From: Pseudomonas sp. URIL14HWK12:I12
GTDB lineage: Bacteria; Pseudomonadota; Gammaproteobacteria; Pseudomonadales; Pseudomonadaceae
DNA: 64,000 nt
Assembly (NCBI RefSeq): GCF_003097135.1
Contig: NZ_QEQL01000005.1
Coordinates: 372,001 to 436,000 of the forward strand
Direction of reading: 5' to 3'
The notes beneath the pieces are model-generated. The model was not told the origin of the DNA. It made no database searches and saw nothing but the letters and a program-made list of their open reading frames with translations. Position 1 is the first letter of the stretch. Each line of letters begins with the position of its first letter. Both the position numbers and the translations under genes were made by a program. Shown piece after piece: positions 19,375 through 27,793 of the stretch.

Positions 19375-19958
19375 TGCTTCCCATCCAATTTTCTCGTCCG
19401 ATAAGACGGACCAATATTGAGGTAAAATCACGCTATTCACTTTACAAAGTAGAGCTGCGGGTTGACTTCTTATCTAAATGCGGCTATTGCGACACTTTAG
19501 ACTACTACTCTGGAGGCACTAGGGGTTTTCACATAGATCACTTTGCCCCCAAGTCAAAATTCTCTTCACTTGTTAACGATTATTCAAATTTAGTGTACTG
19601 CTGCCCTATTTGCAACATAGGGAAAAGTGACGATTGGCCAGGCACTAGCGCAGCAATATCCTTCATTGATGAAAAAGGGTATATTGATCCTTGCCACACC
19701 GACTATCACAATCATCTAGCTCGAAATTTAGACGGCTCCATAATACCGTTGACCCCACTAGGGAAGTACATTCACAAAAAGTTGAAGCTAAATTTACGCC
19801 GCAGACAAATTTGTTGGTTATTGGAGCGGATGGAGCAACAGCTCACACAGCTTGCTCAGATCGTAAAAGATTCCGACGAAAAAAATAACGAAACTAAAGC
19901 CTTATGCGATCTTACACTTAAGTATTTTGAATATGTAGGAATGCTCAAAAGTGAATAG
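19374..19958 (+). CDS. HNH endonuclease, PtuB-like
   Basis: 194 aa. A zinc-binding HNH core: C36-G-Y-C39, then HIDHFAPKS (H53, D55, H56), then NLVYCCPICN (C77-x-x-C80, N81) and the Lys of NIGKSDDWPG. This spacing and the H-x-D-H-F-x-P-K motif resemble the HNH proteins of Septu (PtuB) and some retron systems. It probably makes DNA breaks. It overlaps the receiver gene by 1 base and the methylase by 8, so it is produced with both. Confidence 0.85.
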   Translation: MLPIQFSRPIRRTNIEVKSRYSLYKVELRVDFLSKCGYCDTLDYYSGGTRGFHIDHFAPKSKFSSLVNDYSNLVYCCPICNIGKSDDWPGTSAAISFIDEKGYIDPCHTDYHNHLARNLDGSIIPLTPLGKYIHKKLKLNLRRRQICWLLERMEQQLTQLAQIVKDSDEKNNETKALCDLTLKYFEYVGMLKSE

Positions 19959-21393
19959 TCATTTTTTAGAGGAGATTGAAAAGTCTCGCGTAGCTACGAC
20001 GAATAGCATAGCAATTGAAAAAAAGAAGCTTTCTGAGCAGTATTTCACTCCCGCCAAAGTTTCGTTAGTAATGGCGAATATGTTTACAGCACGCACAGAC
20101 ATAGAACTGTCGGTATTAGATCCGTGCTGCGGAGTCGGAAATCTATCAGCTGCGGTACTAGATCGCGCCGAGCGGGAGAAAGAAAATATCTCTCTGACTC
20201 TAATAGAGAAAGACGCGTACCTCATTGACATAGCGAAAAACAACTTCAGAGAAATTCAGAATGTTTATTTTTGTGAGGGAGATTTCTTTGAGCACGCAGA
20301 AACTCTAAAAAAATTTGATCGGATAATTATAAATCCACCGTATTCTAAAATTTCATCTAAGTCTGATTTCGCAAAAAAATGTTTTAGAGCCCTTGGCTAT
20401 AAAGAGGCCAACTTATACTCCGCATTTATTTCTTACGGCTTGAAGCTTCTTTCTACTGAGGGAGAGCTTGTCGCTATTATCCCCAGAAGCTTTTGTAATG
20501 GCCCTTCCTTTAGGGAATTTAGGAAAAGGATATTAGAAGATTTTCACGTCCAAGAAATTTATCTATTTGAGTCGAGAGCAGTTTTTTGTGACTCCAATGT
20601 CCTGCAAGAGCTTTTGATATTAAAGATAGTCCGTCAGGGAGATGGCCGCGTAAAAATTTCTCATGAAAAAAAGAGCGGAGAAGTTAACACAAGATATACG
20701 ACCAACGATAAAGTTTTTTTTAGCGCCGATTTTCAGAAATTTATTCACATTCCGATGGCCGTAGGTGACGACGAACTATTGGAAAAGATGTCAAGGTTTA
20801 ACCACACTATGCTGTCCATAGGTCTTCGCGCATCTACGGGAAAGGTTGTAGATTTTAGATGCGGTAACTGGCTGAGGACCACTAAAACTAAAGAAACATC
20901 TCATTTACTTTATCAGGATAACGTCAAGCCCAATCACTACATTACGTTCGACCGCACATCAAACGACAAGAGCGGATACATAGCTGTCTGCGATGATTCC
21001 TTGCCTGTACTGATTCCAAATCGAAATTACATACTGGTGAGAAGAATATCCTTTAAAGAGTCACAAACCAGGATAGTCGCCGGACCATTACTCAGCAACT
21101 CCTATACCGACTCATATATAGGAATAGAAAATCATTTAAATTACATTTGGGGGGAAAAAACCGAGCTTACACAAAACATATGTATCGCCCTGTTCGCCTA
21201 TATATCAACCAGGACAATCGATCTATACATAAGGCGCTTTTCAGGACACACTCAAATTAATGCAACAGACCTAAACTCAATCCCAATTCCCGGAGTAGAA
21301 AAATTAGAAACATTTGGAAGACTGCATTCAAAATTTAAAATAGAAGAAATAGTGAAAAAGGCAGAGGATGCTTTTTTTCCTGATAAATTGTGA
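19951..21393 (+). CDS. N6-adenine DNA methyltransferase, Eco57I/TaqI-like
   Basis: 480 aa from a GTG overlapping the HNH gene. QYFTP (30-34) and the SAM motif VLDPCCGVGNL (55-65) precede the catalytic motif NPPY (128-131), as in gamma-class N6-adenine methylases. IIPRSFCNGPSFREFRK is typical of the Eco57I family. The C-terminal half (about 260-460) looks like a TaqI-type target-recognition domain. There is no fused nuclease, so the HNH protein is the likely cutting partner. AT-rich; last gene of the operon. Confidence 0.92.
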   Translation: MNSHFLEEIEKSRVATTNSIAIEKKKLSEQYFTPAKVSLVMANMFTARTDIELSVLDPCCGVGNLSAAVLDRAEREKENISLTLIEKDAYLIDIAKNNFREIQNVYFCEGDFFEHAETLKKFDRIIINPPYSKISSKSDFAKKCFRALGYKEANLYSAFISYGLKLLSTEGELVAIIPRSFCNGPSFREFRKRILEDFHVQEIYLFESRAVFCDSNVLQELLILKIVRQGDGRVKISHEKKSGEVNTRYTTNDKVFFSADFQKFIHIPMAVGDDELLEKMSRFNHTMLSIGLRASTGKVVDFRCGNWLRTTKTKETSHLLYQDNVKPNHYITFDRTSNDKSGYIAVCDDSLPVLIPNRNYILVRRISFKESQTRIVAGPLLSNSYTDSYIGIENHLNYIWGEKTELTQNICIALFAYISTRTIDLYIRRFSGHTQINATDLNSIPIPGVEKLETFGRLHSKFKIEEIVKKAEDAFFPDKL

Positions 21394-22143
21394 CATTAAA
21401 CTGCATGAAAATAAATCGCCTATAACAAAAATCACGCATATCAAATTGGACCAGATATCAAAAACCTGACTCCAGGTTTATATCATGTCCTTTGCACAAT
21501 TACAAAATACTATTCTGGGGTGAGTAGAAAATTAGAGCGACTCTCCTCAAAGCTATTTTCTACTAGCATTCCACATAGTATCCTGAAATTTAATTTTGAT
21601 GCTATTTATATAGGGATTTCAGTTATTTGGGATTCAGATTCAACTCACCCCGGCCCATCAAATCAAAAAACGCCTACAGAGGTCTTTCCTCGCTGCTGCC
21701 TACCCACCAACATCCGAAGCAACCACAGCACACCTTTGCAAACCCCATAGATGAAGCATCAGCGCACAAGCCAACCAATTACTCGGTTGGCACAATCCCC
21801 AGCCTTTAACCGCACCCAGCAGTGCCCCCCAACCCACAATAAATCACATGGCACCCACGCAATACCCTCTCTCCCTTCCCACGCCCCTGCACATCCTCAA
21901 AGTCCACCTCGGATAGACGCCGTCAACCACATGCATAAGCCGGGCTCAGCCAAGCTTGCCGCTCAACCTACACAAGGTCCCAAGGCGCGCCCCCTAAGAC
22001 CAATCTCAAACCTCGCACAGCGCCCGCCAATAGCTTGTGCAGACCGTCAGCACCCTCCCCCATCTTCAAAAAACGATTCAGCCCTCAGTTTCTACCCAAT
22101 CTCGCCGATACCCCCATTGCCACTTTGAATCGGAATATCGCTC
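21394..22143. other. Long gene-free stretch between the methylase operon and the fimbrial genes
   Basis: 750 bases. AT-rich to about 21640, then C-rich and G-poor on the plus strand. Frames at 21520-21750 and 21751-22128 have low-complexity, Pro/Thr/Gln/His-rich translations without ribosome sites and are not convincing. It may contain the boundary of the AT-rich insert, but no direct repeat of the tmRNA end was seen. Confidence 0.6.
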
Positions 22144-22488
22144 ATGAAAGGGTTTCTTCCTTTAGCGCTTCTGTGCGCCCTCACCTCCCCGTGCCACGCT
22201 GCTGAACAACCCGCCATGCATGGCACCCTCCACTTCACAGGGGCCGTGGTGGGCGGTAGCTGCACGCTCACCAGCTATACGCGGGGAGCAATGTACGAGC
22301 ACTGCTCAGATGACGCCGTTCCCGAAACCCTGAGCGTTCAATCCCTCAACAGCAGCCAAGGTGCGCACGTGCGCGCCGTCTATGGCTCACAGGGCATGGC
22401 TAAGGGCGAATCGCAATACGTGCTGGTGAGCGCAACCGGCAGCGTCATCACCCAGGGCCTTTACGTCATCACCCAGTCGCTGCGATAA
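22144..22488 (+). CDS. Short fimbrial-subunit-like secreted protein
   Basis: 114 aa with a signal peptide (LPLALLCALTSPCHAAE). The mature part starts GTLHFTGAVVGGSCTL, like type 1 pilin subunits, with cysteines in GGSCTL and YEHCSDD. It is about two thirds of a normal pilin, and it lacks the usual C-terminal beta-zipper ending in an aromatic residue. It lies first in the fimbrial cluster, 285 bp before the main subunit gene. It may be a minor subunit, a regulator of assembly or a decayed pilin. Confidence 0.65.
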   Translation: MKGFLPLALLCALTSPCHAAEQPAMHGTLHFTGAVVGGSCTLTSYTRGAMYEHCSDDAVPETLSVQSLNSSQGAHVRAVYGSQGMAKGESQYVLVSATGSVITQGLYVITQSLR

Positions 22489-22676
22489 GCGGCTGAAGCA
22501 CCGCGCTCTGTAACATGCCTAGCAGCAGGCTTGCCGCACCGGCGGCCCTATGCTGCGCAGGCTTAACGGCCTGTTTATCCTCTGGCTACCCCGCCACGCC
22601 ATCTCCTTGCACCTGCACGTCCCCACTTTGCGGGGGTGCCGGCCCCCCCCTTGCCCCTCCCCGCGCGGCCTCTGCA

Positions 22677-22694
22677 AATAAGATTCGTCTTATT
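22677..22694. promoter_or_regulatory. AT-rich hairpin/palindrome upstream of the major pilin
   Basis: AATAAGA-TTCG-TCTTATT, a perfect 7-bp inverted repeat, 79 bases before the pilin start. It could be an mRNA hairpin capped by a stable UUCG loop or an operator for a dimeric regulator. The whole 22489-22772 gap otherwise holds no gene. Confidence 0.5.
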
Positions 22695-22772
22695 CGGGTT
22701 CTTCGTGGTGCTCAACATAATCCTGCTCGCTGTACGCCAAAACCCCTAGACCACAGCCTATACGAGCCTTTT

Positions 22773-23297
22773 ATGAACAAACTCGCCTTATTTTTTGTAG
22801 CCGCGTCTTCTCTGGTGACGTGTGTGGGTGCTCACGCTGCCGATGGCACGGTGAACTTCAGCGGCCAGGTGATGGGGCAAACTTGCCGCATCGATGGCTC
22901 CACTGCCGCGAGCACTAAAACCGTCACCCTCGACAAAGTCTCAACGTCATCCTTGGCCGCAGTCGGGCAGGTGGCGGGCCGTACCAAGTTCACCTTTACG
23001 TTGGATCAATGCTCCAAAGACGCCAACGTCACGGCCCGGTTCGAGCCAGGCCCAACGGTGAACGCTTCGACGGGCAACCTGATCAACCAGACGCCTGGCG
23101 GTTCCAACGCGGAGATCCAGATCCTCAACTCCGACTATGGCGTAGTGAACGTATCCACCAACAGCGGCAACAAAACCGCCGCCATCGTCAGTGGCAACGC
23201 CACACTCACTTATTACGCGCAGTATGTGGCAGCGGCTGCGCCAGCCACTGCCGGTGTCGTTACCAGCAGCGTTCAATATTCGCTCGTCTACAACTGA
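22773..23297 (+). CDS. Type 1-like fimbrial major subunit
   Basis: 174 aa. Signal peptide (LALFFVAASSLVTCVGAHAA), then GTVNFSGQVMGQTCRID with the first conserved Cys and TFTLDQCSKDA with the second, which form the pilin disulfide. It ends YSLVYN, the C-terminal beta-zipper with penultimate Tyr that the chaperone and usher recognise. Length and pattern match chaperone-usher pilins. A hairpin terminator follows before the chaperone gene, which would keep subunit transcripts in excess. Confidence 0.92.
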   Translation: MNKLALFFVAASSLVTCVGAHAADGTVNFSGQVMGQTCRIDGSTAASTKTVTLDKVSTSSLAAVGQVAGRTKFTFTLDQCSKDANVTARFEPGPTVNASTGNLINQTPGGSNAEIQILNSDYGVVNVSTNSGNKTAAIVSGNATLTYYAQYVAAAAPATAGVVTSSVQYSLVYN

Positions 23298-23307
23298 CAC
23301 ACCGAAT

Positions 23308-23331
23308 AACCCACTTTGTATTAAGTGGGTT
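23308..23331 (+). terminator. Attenuator between pilin and chaperone genes
   Basis: AACCCACTT (23308-23316) pairs with AAGTGGGTT (23323-23331) around a 6-base loop, with two more T residues after it, 10 bases past the pilin stop. Partial termination here would favour pilin over chaperone and usher, a common design in fimbrial operons. Confidence 0.75.
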
Positions 23332-23345
23332 TTCCGAGGTTACCC

Positions 23346-24077
23346 ATGTTCACAAAAATGCTTGCTCGTTGCGCTTTTGCCCTAGTGCTCAGTGCACCTT
23401 GGTTGTGCGGCAACGTATGGGCAAACGTAGTCGTCGTTGGTACGCGTGTCATTTACCCTGCCACGGAAAAAGAAATTGCAGTCCGCTTGGAGAACTCAGG
23501 CAATGAGGCCTCATTGGTTCAAATGTGGGCAGACAAAGGCAATGACCAACTCAAGGCTGACAACGCTGACGCGCCTTTTCTGATTGTGCCGCCCATTACT
23601 CGTATCGAACCCGGTAAAGGTCAATCGATGCGGTTGATCTTTACGCAAGTGCCGGTCCCTGGCGATCGCGAGTCGGTGTACTGGCTGAATGTTCTGGATG
23701 TTCCGCCATTGGCCAAAGACCGCGAAAACTACATGCAGGTCGCCTTTCGTACGCGATTGAAGATTTTCCTGCGCCCGGCCGGCCTGGCCGGCGAGCCGGA
23801 AGACGCGCCCCGTGCAGTGACCTGGGCGCTGGTCAAAGGCCAGGCAGGCATGGCACTGCGTGCCACCAACCCTTCGGCGTACTACGTGTCGTTCAACGAT
23901 GTAGCCGCCGTTACGCCCACAGCCACCTTCAAGGGCCCGGCAGGCATGATCCCGCCCAAGGGAACGGCAGAGTTCGCAATCGAGGGGCTCCCCGCGCAGC
24001 TGCCGGCAGGCTCGTCCGTTCGCTTGAGCTGGGTCAATGATTTCGGCGCCGTCTACCCGGTGACCCGCCCCTTGTAA
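23346..24077 (+). CDS. Periplasmic fimbrial chaperone (PapD-like)
   Basis: 243 aa with a signal peptide ending near WANVVV. The first Ig-like domain has GTRVIYPATEKEIAVRLEN (with the subunit-anchoring Arg) and PPITRIEPGKGQSMRL followed by RESVYWLNVLDVPP, the PapD signature. The second domain runs about 145-243. It caps pilin subunits in the periplasm and delivers them to the usher encoded next. GAGG before the ATG at 23346 fixes the start. Confidence 0.95.
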   Translation: MFTKMLARCAFALVLSAPWLCGNVWANVVVVGTRVIYPATEKEIAVRLENSGNEASLVQMWADKGNDQLKADNADAPFLIVPPITRIEPGKGQSMRLIFTQVPVPGDRESVYWLNVLDVPPLAKDRENYMQVAFRTRLKIFLRPAGLAGEPEDAPRAVTWALVKGQAGMALRATNPSAYYVSFNDVAAVTPTATFKGPAGMIPPKGTAEFAIEGLPAQLPAGSSVRLSWVNDFGAVYPVTRPL

Positions 24078-24150
24078 TCCGTTTCGGCCAACGGGCGTTG
24101 TGCCCGGCTGCGCTGGCCGTATTCAGCTGCTTTCGAAGGGGTTGCCTTCC

Positions 24151-26691
24151 ATGTTTATTTCAACCGGTACTTCGGTACGGGGCCGGTGGCTTTCGCCTGT
24201 GTTATTGCTGGTTGTGATCGGTACGGCCTTCGCCGAAGAAAACGCAGACCTGGACTTCAACCCTACCTTTTTCAATGATTCACGCGGCAGAGCAGTGGAT
24301 GTATCGGCGTTCCGCAAAGGTAACCCGGTGATCCCCGGCGTCTACAAGGTGGATGTCTACCTCAATGACCAGTGGCTCGGCCAAGAGCCCCTGGTTGCCA
24401 AACCATCGCGCACTGGCGGGGGCATCTACTGCTTCAGCACTGAACAATTGAGCCGCTGGGGCGTTGACTGGAAGGCCATGGCTGCACAGGCCCCAGCCGG
24501 CGTAGGCCAGCTCGATACTCAATGTGTCGACTTCGCACAGTGGCCCGATGCCGCACGCCTGCAAGTCGAGATCAGCGATCTGCGGGCCGACCTGACGATT
24601 GCCCAAGCTTACTTGTTGCGCCGCTCCCGGGGTGAAGTCGACCCCTCCAGGTGGGATTCTGGCATCACCGCAGGGTTCGTGAATTACCGCGCCAGCATGA
24701 ATCAAAGCCAAGGTGAGGGCATGACCCAGAGCCAGAGTTACCTCGGCCTGGCCACCGGCCTGAACCTCGGAGAGTGGCGCCTTCGCCACAACGGTGGCTA
24801 CCGCGCGCAATCCAGGCGCGGGGTGGCCATGGCAGGTGACTATCAGACAATCAACAGCTATGCCGAGCACGACATCACTGCCTGGCGCTCGCAACTGAGC
24901 CTGGGCCAGTACTACACACCAGGCGAGCTGTTCGATAGCGTTCCTTTCATCGGAGCCCAACTAAGCAGCGACGACCGGATGCTACCCGACTCGCAGCGCG
25001 GGTTCGCTCCGCAAGTGCGCGGCGTCGCCGACGGCAACGCCACTGTGACGATTCGCCAGGGCAACAATGTGCTCTACGAAAAGACCGTTCCGCCTGGCCC
25101 GTTCATTATCGATGACCTCTACCCCACCAGCTACGCCGGCGACCTGCAGGTATCGATCACGCAAGCCAATGGCAACGTCAGGCGTTTCGTTGTGCCCTTC
25201 GCCTCGGTTACGCAACTGATTCGCCCGGGCACCTCACGCTTCAGCCTGGCGGCAGGCCGGCACCGCAACGATGACTTGAGCCAAGGCCCGGCATTTGCAC
25301 AAGGTACGTACCAGCGCGGCCTGAGCAATGTCGTAACAGCCTATTCCGGTTCGCAGTTGGCCGACGGCTACGCGTCGCTGCTATTGGGCAGTGCAGTCAG
25401 CACCCCTATCGGCGCGCTGGGGTTGGACCTGACCCAAAGCAGAACCACCGGCCTTGCGCAGCGCAAGGCCGACAACGGCAACGGCCAAAGCTATCGGCTC
25501 TCCTACAGCGAGCTTGTGAACTACTCCAAAACCCACTTCACGTTGGCCGCGTATCGTTTTTCGAGCGAAAACTACCTGACCTTCAACGACTACGCGCAAC
25601 TCAGGTCGCAGGCCGACGGGGTGGCGCCAGGGCGCCCGCGCAGTCGTTTTCAGATGAACATCGATCAACCGCTGGCCGAAGGGTGGGGCAGCGTCTATCT
25701 GTCGGGTGCCTCGCAGAATTACTGGGCAGGCAAACGTGGCAGCGACATGACCTATCAAGCGGGCTACTCCAACCACTACCGCTGGGGTGGCGTGAGCCTG
25801 AACGTCAGCCGTAGCCAGGCCCTCAACGGCAACTACCAGAACCAGTACATGGTCAGCGTCAGCCTGCCGCTGGGCGGCCCACGGGGTAGCGGTTATCTAA
25901 ACCTTTCAAGCAGCGTTCGTGACAGCCGAACGTTGAGTTCCCAGGTGAGCTATAGCGCCCAGGCCGGCAGCAGAAACGAGCTCAACTACAACGTTTCGGC
26001 CAGTAACGACAGGCAAGAGGGTGTGGCCTCCCGGAGCGCAGCGGTGTTGGGCCAGTACCGAGCATCGAAGGTGAACCTGGAAGCCGGCCTTAGCTCTTCA
26101 TCCGGTTATCGCCAAACCAACCTGGGGGCTAGCGGCAGCCTGGTGGTCCACTCCGGCGGTGTCACCTTTTCCCAATCCCAAGGGGACACATTTGCGCTCC
26201 TCAGCGCCCCCGGTGCCCAAGGCGCGGAAGTCGACAACGGGCTAGGTGTCAATCTTGATCGGAAGGGTTACGCCGTGGTCGCGGGCCTGGTGCCCTACCG
26301 CGAAAACAGGGTGTCTCTGGCCCCCCGAGGCATTGCCAATGACGTCGAGCTGGAGGTCTCCAGCAACGTCACCAGCCCGCGCAGTGGTTCGATCGTAAGG
26401 CTGGACTTCGCCACTCGGAAAGGTACGCCGATTCTGTTGACACTGACGCGCAGTGACGGAGCCATGATGCCCGTAGGCGCCCCCGTGCTGGACGTGCACG
26501 GCGCCCAGCTGACCCAGCTGGGCCAGGGCAACCGCCTGTTCCTGCGCACCGAAAAGGCGACGCAGACACTGCAGGTCGTCACCGGCGACAAGCCCGGGCA
26601 GCGTTGCATCGCCGAAGTTGATATCCCTCAGCCCGCTGGCCAACAGGCGACCGGCTATATCCAGCTGAGTACGACATGCCATGCGCCATAA
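24151..26691 (+). CDS. Fimbrial outer-membrane usher (FimD/PapC family)
   Basis: 846 aa. Signal peptide (LSPVLLLVVIGTAFAE), N-terminal domain starting DLDFNPTFFNDS, then the 24-strand pore region with GQYYTPGELFDSVPFIGAQLSSDDRMLPDSQ split across it and the plug. The C-terminal domains include GQRCIAEVDIP and end at the Cys in TTCHAP. It secretes and assembles subunits. I chose MFISTGTSVRGRW at 24151, with GAAGGGG at 24135-24141, over an upstream in-frame ATG. Confidence 0.95.
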   Translation: MFISTGTSVRGRWLSPVLLLVVIGTAFAEENADLDFNPTFFNDSRGRAVDVSAFRKGNPVIPGVYKVDVYLNDQWLGQEPLVAKPSRTGGGIYCFSTEQLSRWGVDWKAMAAQAPAGVGQLDTQCVDFAQWPDAARLQVEISDLRADLTIAQAYLLRRSRGEVDPSRWDSGITAGFVNYRASMNQSQGEGMTQSQSYLGLATGLNLGEWRLRHNGGYRAQSRRGVAMAGDYQTINSYAEHDITAWRSQLSLGQYYTPGELFDSVPFIGAQLSSDDRMLPDSQRGFAPQVRGVADGNATVTIRQGNNVLYEKTVPPGPFIIDDLYPTSYAGDLQVSITQANGNVRRFVVPFASVTQLIRPGTSRFSLAAGRHRNDDLSQGPAFAQGTYQRGLSNVVTAYSGSQLADGYASLLLGSAVSTPIGALGLDLTQSRTTGLAQRKADNGNGQSYRLSYSELVNYSKTHFTLAAYRFSSENYLTFNDYAQLRSQADGVAPGRPRSRFQMNIDQPLAEGWGSVYLSGASQNYWAGKRGSDMTYQAGYSNHYRWGGVSLNVSRSQALNGNYQNQYMVSVSLPLGGPRGSGYLNLSSSVRDSRTLSSQVSYSAQAGSRNELNYNVSASNDRQEGVASRSAAVLGQYRASKVNLEAGLSSSSGYRQTNLGASGSLVVHSGGVTFSQSQGDTFALLSAPGAQGAEVDNGLGVNLDRKGYAVVAGLVPYRENRVSLAPRGIANDVELEVSSNVTSPRSGSIVRLDFATRKGTPILLTLTRSDGAMMPVGAPVLDVHGAQLTQLGQGNRLFLRTEKATQTLQVVTGDKPGQRCIAEVDIPQPAGQQATGYIQLSTTCHAP

Positions 26692-26722
26692 GTTGATAGA
26701 CGAAAGGAAGAAGACCTCTTTT

Positions 26723-27706
26723 ATGTTCAAGCCTTCTCGGCAATACGCCTTTTCAGGTGCCTTGTCAGCGGCAGCCTCGCTACTGGCCAGCCCCTGCGCA
26801 CAGGCCGCCTGCAGCTATATGTACGGCACATCGCAAACCACCTATGAGCTGAACCTTCCCAGCACCCTCAATGTGGGGCTGGCCGTTCCGGTCGGTGGAA
26901 CGGTCTATGAGGTCACCCGCAGCCTCCCCATCCTCAATGGCGCCGCCCGTTGGGGCCGCTGCGCGATAGGGGACGCTATGGGCATCACCAACAATGTGGG
27001 TGCGCCGGGCTCAGGCAACCGATACCCGATTGGCAACACCGGCCTTGCCTGGACGTGGGAATACACCGGCACCACCGGCGTGGGCAGCTACAACTATAAC
27101 CCGTTCGGCCCGTATCCTTATTTCACGATTCCCAGCAGAGCGACCGAGTACCATTTCGAGCAGCCCAGCGTCTTTCGCATCATCAAGATTTCCAATAATG
27201 TCAGCGGTACCATTCCGTCCGGCATCATCGGCACACTGACCGCAGGCGGGTTGACCCCTATCGTCTGGCGCAACGGGTCGGGCTCGATCAACATCGTTCA
27301 ACCCACCTGCCGCACCCCTTCCAAACTGGTGCAATTGGGCGAGCACTCTATCGGGGAGTTCAAAGGGGTCGGCAGCGGGACCAAGGCCCAGCGGTTCACC
27401 ATCGACCTGAACAATTGCCCCGCCGGGATGGCAGGCATCAGCTACCGCCTCGACCCGGTAGGCACTGTTCTGAGTGCAGCCAATGGCGTGATGGCGCTCA
27501 ACGCGGGTGGTGCAAGCGGGGTGGGCCTTCAGATCCTTCGCGATAATGGAACAGTACTGCCCCTGTCATCGTCGATCAGCTATCTGCGCAACCCGGCGAG
27601 CGGCAACTACAGCATTGCGTTGCAGGCGCGGTACTACCAGACGAGCAAGAACATCACACCGGGCGCGGCCAATGCGAGCGTGCAGTTCACGATCACCTAT
27701 AACTGA
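26723..27706 (+). CDS. Two-domain fimbrial tip adhesin
   Basis: 327 aa, about twice a pilin, as expected for a tip adhesin. Signal peptide (FSGALSAAASLLASPCAQAA), an N-terminal lectin-like domain (about 25-195, rich in Tyr, Pro and Gly, for example NYNPFGPYPYFTIP) and a C-terminal pilin domain from about 200 (CRTPSKLVQLGEHSIGEF, then LNNCPAGM) ending VQFTITYN. It probably sets receptor specificity. The last gene of the cluster; its start overlaps the end of an upstream-open frame that reaches into the usher gene. Confidence 0.9.
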   Translation: MFKPSRQYAFSGALSAAASLLASPCAQAACSYMYGTSQTTYELNLPSTLNVGLAVPVGGTVYEVTRSLPILNGAARWGRCAIGDAMGITNNVGAPGSGNRYPIGNTGLAWTWEYTGTTGVGSYNYNPFGPYPYFTIPSRATEYHFEQPSVFRIIKISNNVSGTIPSGIIGTLTAGGLTPIVWRNGSGSINIVQPTCRTPSKLVQLGEHSIGEFKGVGSGTKAQRFTIDLNNCPAGMAGISYRLDPVGTVLSAANGVMALNAGGASGVGLQILRDNGTVLPLSSSISYLRNPASGNYSIALQARYYQTSKNITPGAANASVQFTITYN

Positions 27707-27793
27707 CATCGACCGCGCACGGGCGGCCCTGTAACGCAGTGATGAGCATGCCGCTGCTGATGCAGGACCGTATCGACGCTGGGCATCGCCCTC

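Noticed and set aside
21520..22128. Two frames of 76 and 125 aa
   Set aside because: Low-complexity translations rich in Pro, His, Gln and Thr from a C-rich strand, without ribosome sites.
22677..22694. Fur box upstream of the pilin
   Set aside because: The palindrome has some likeness but too few matches to the Fur consensus; kept only as an unspecified hairpin or operator.
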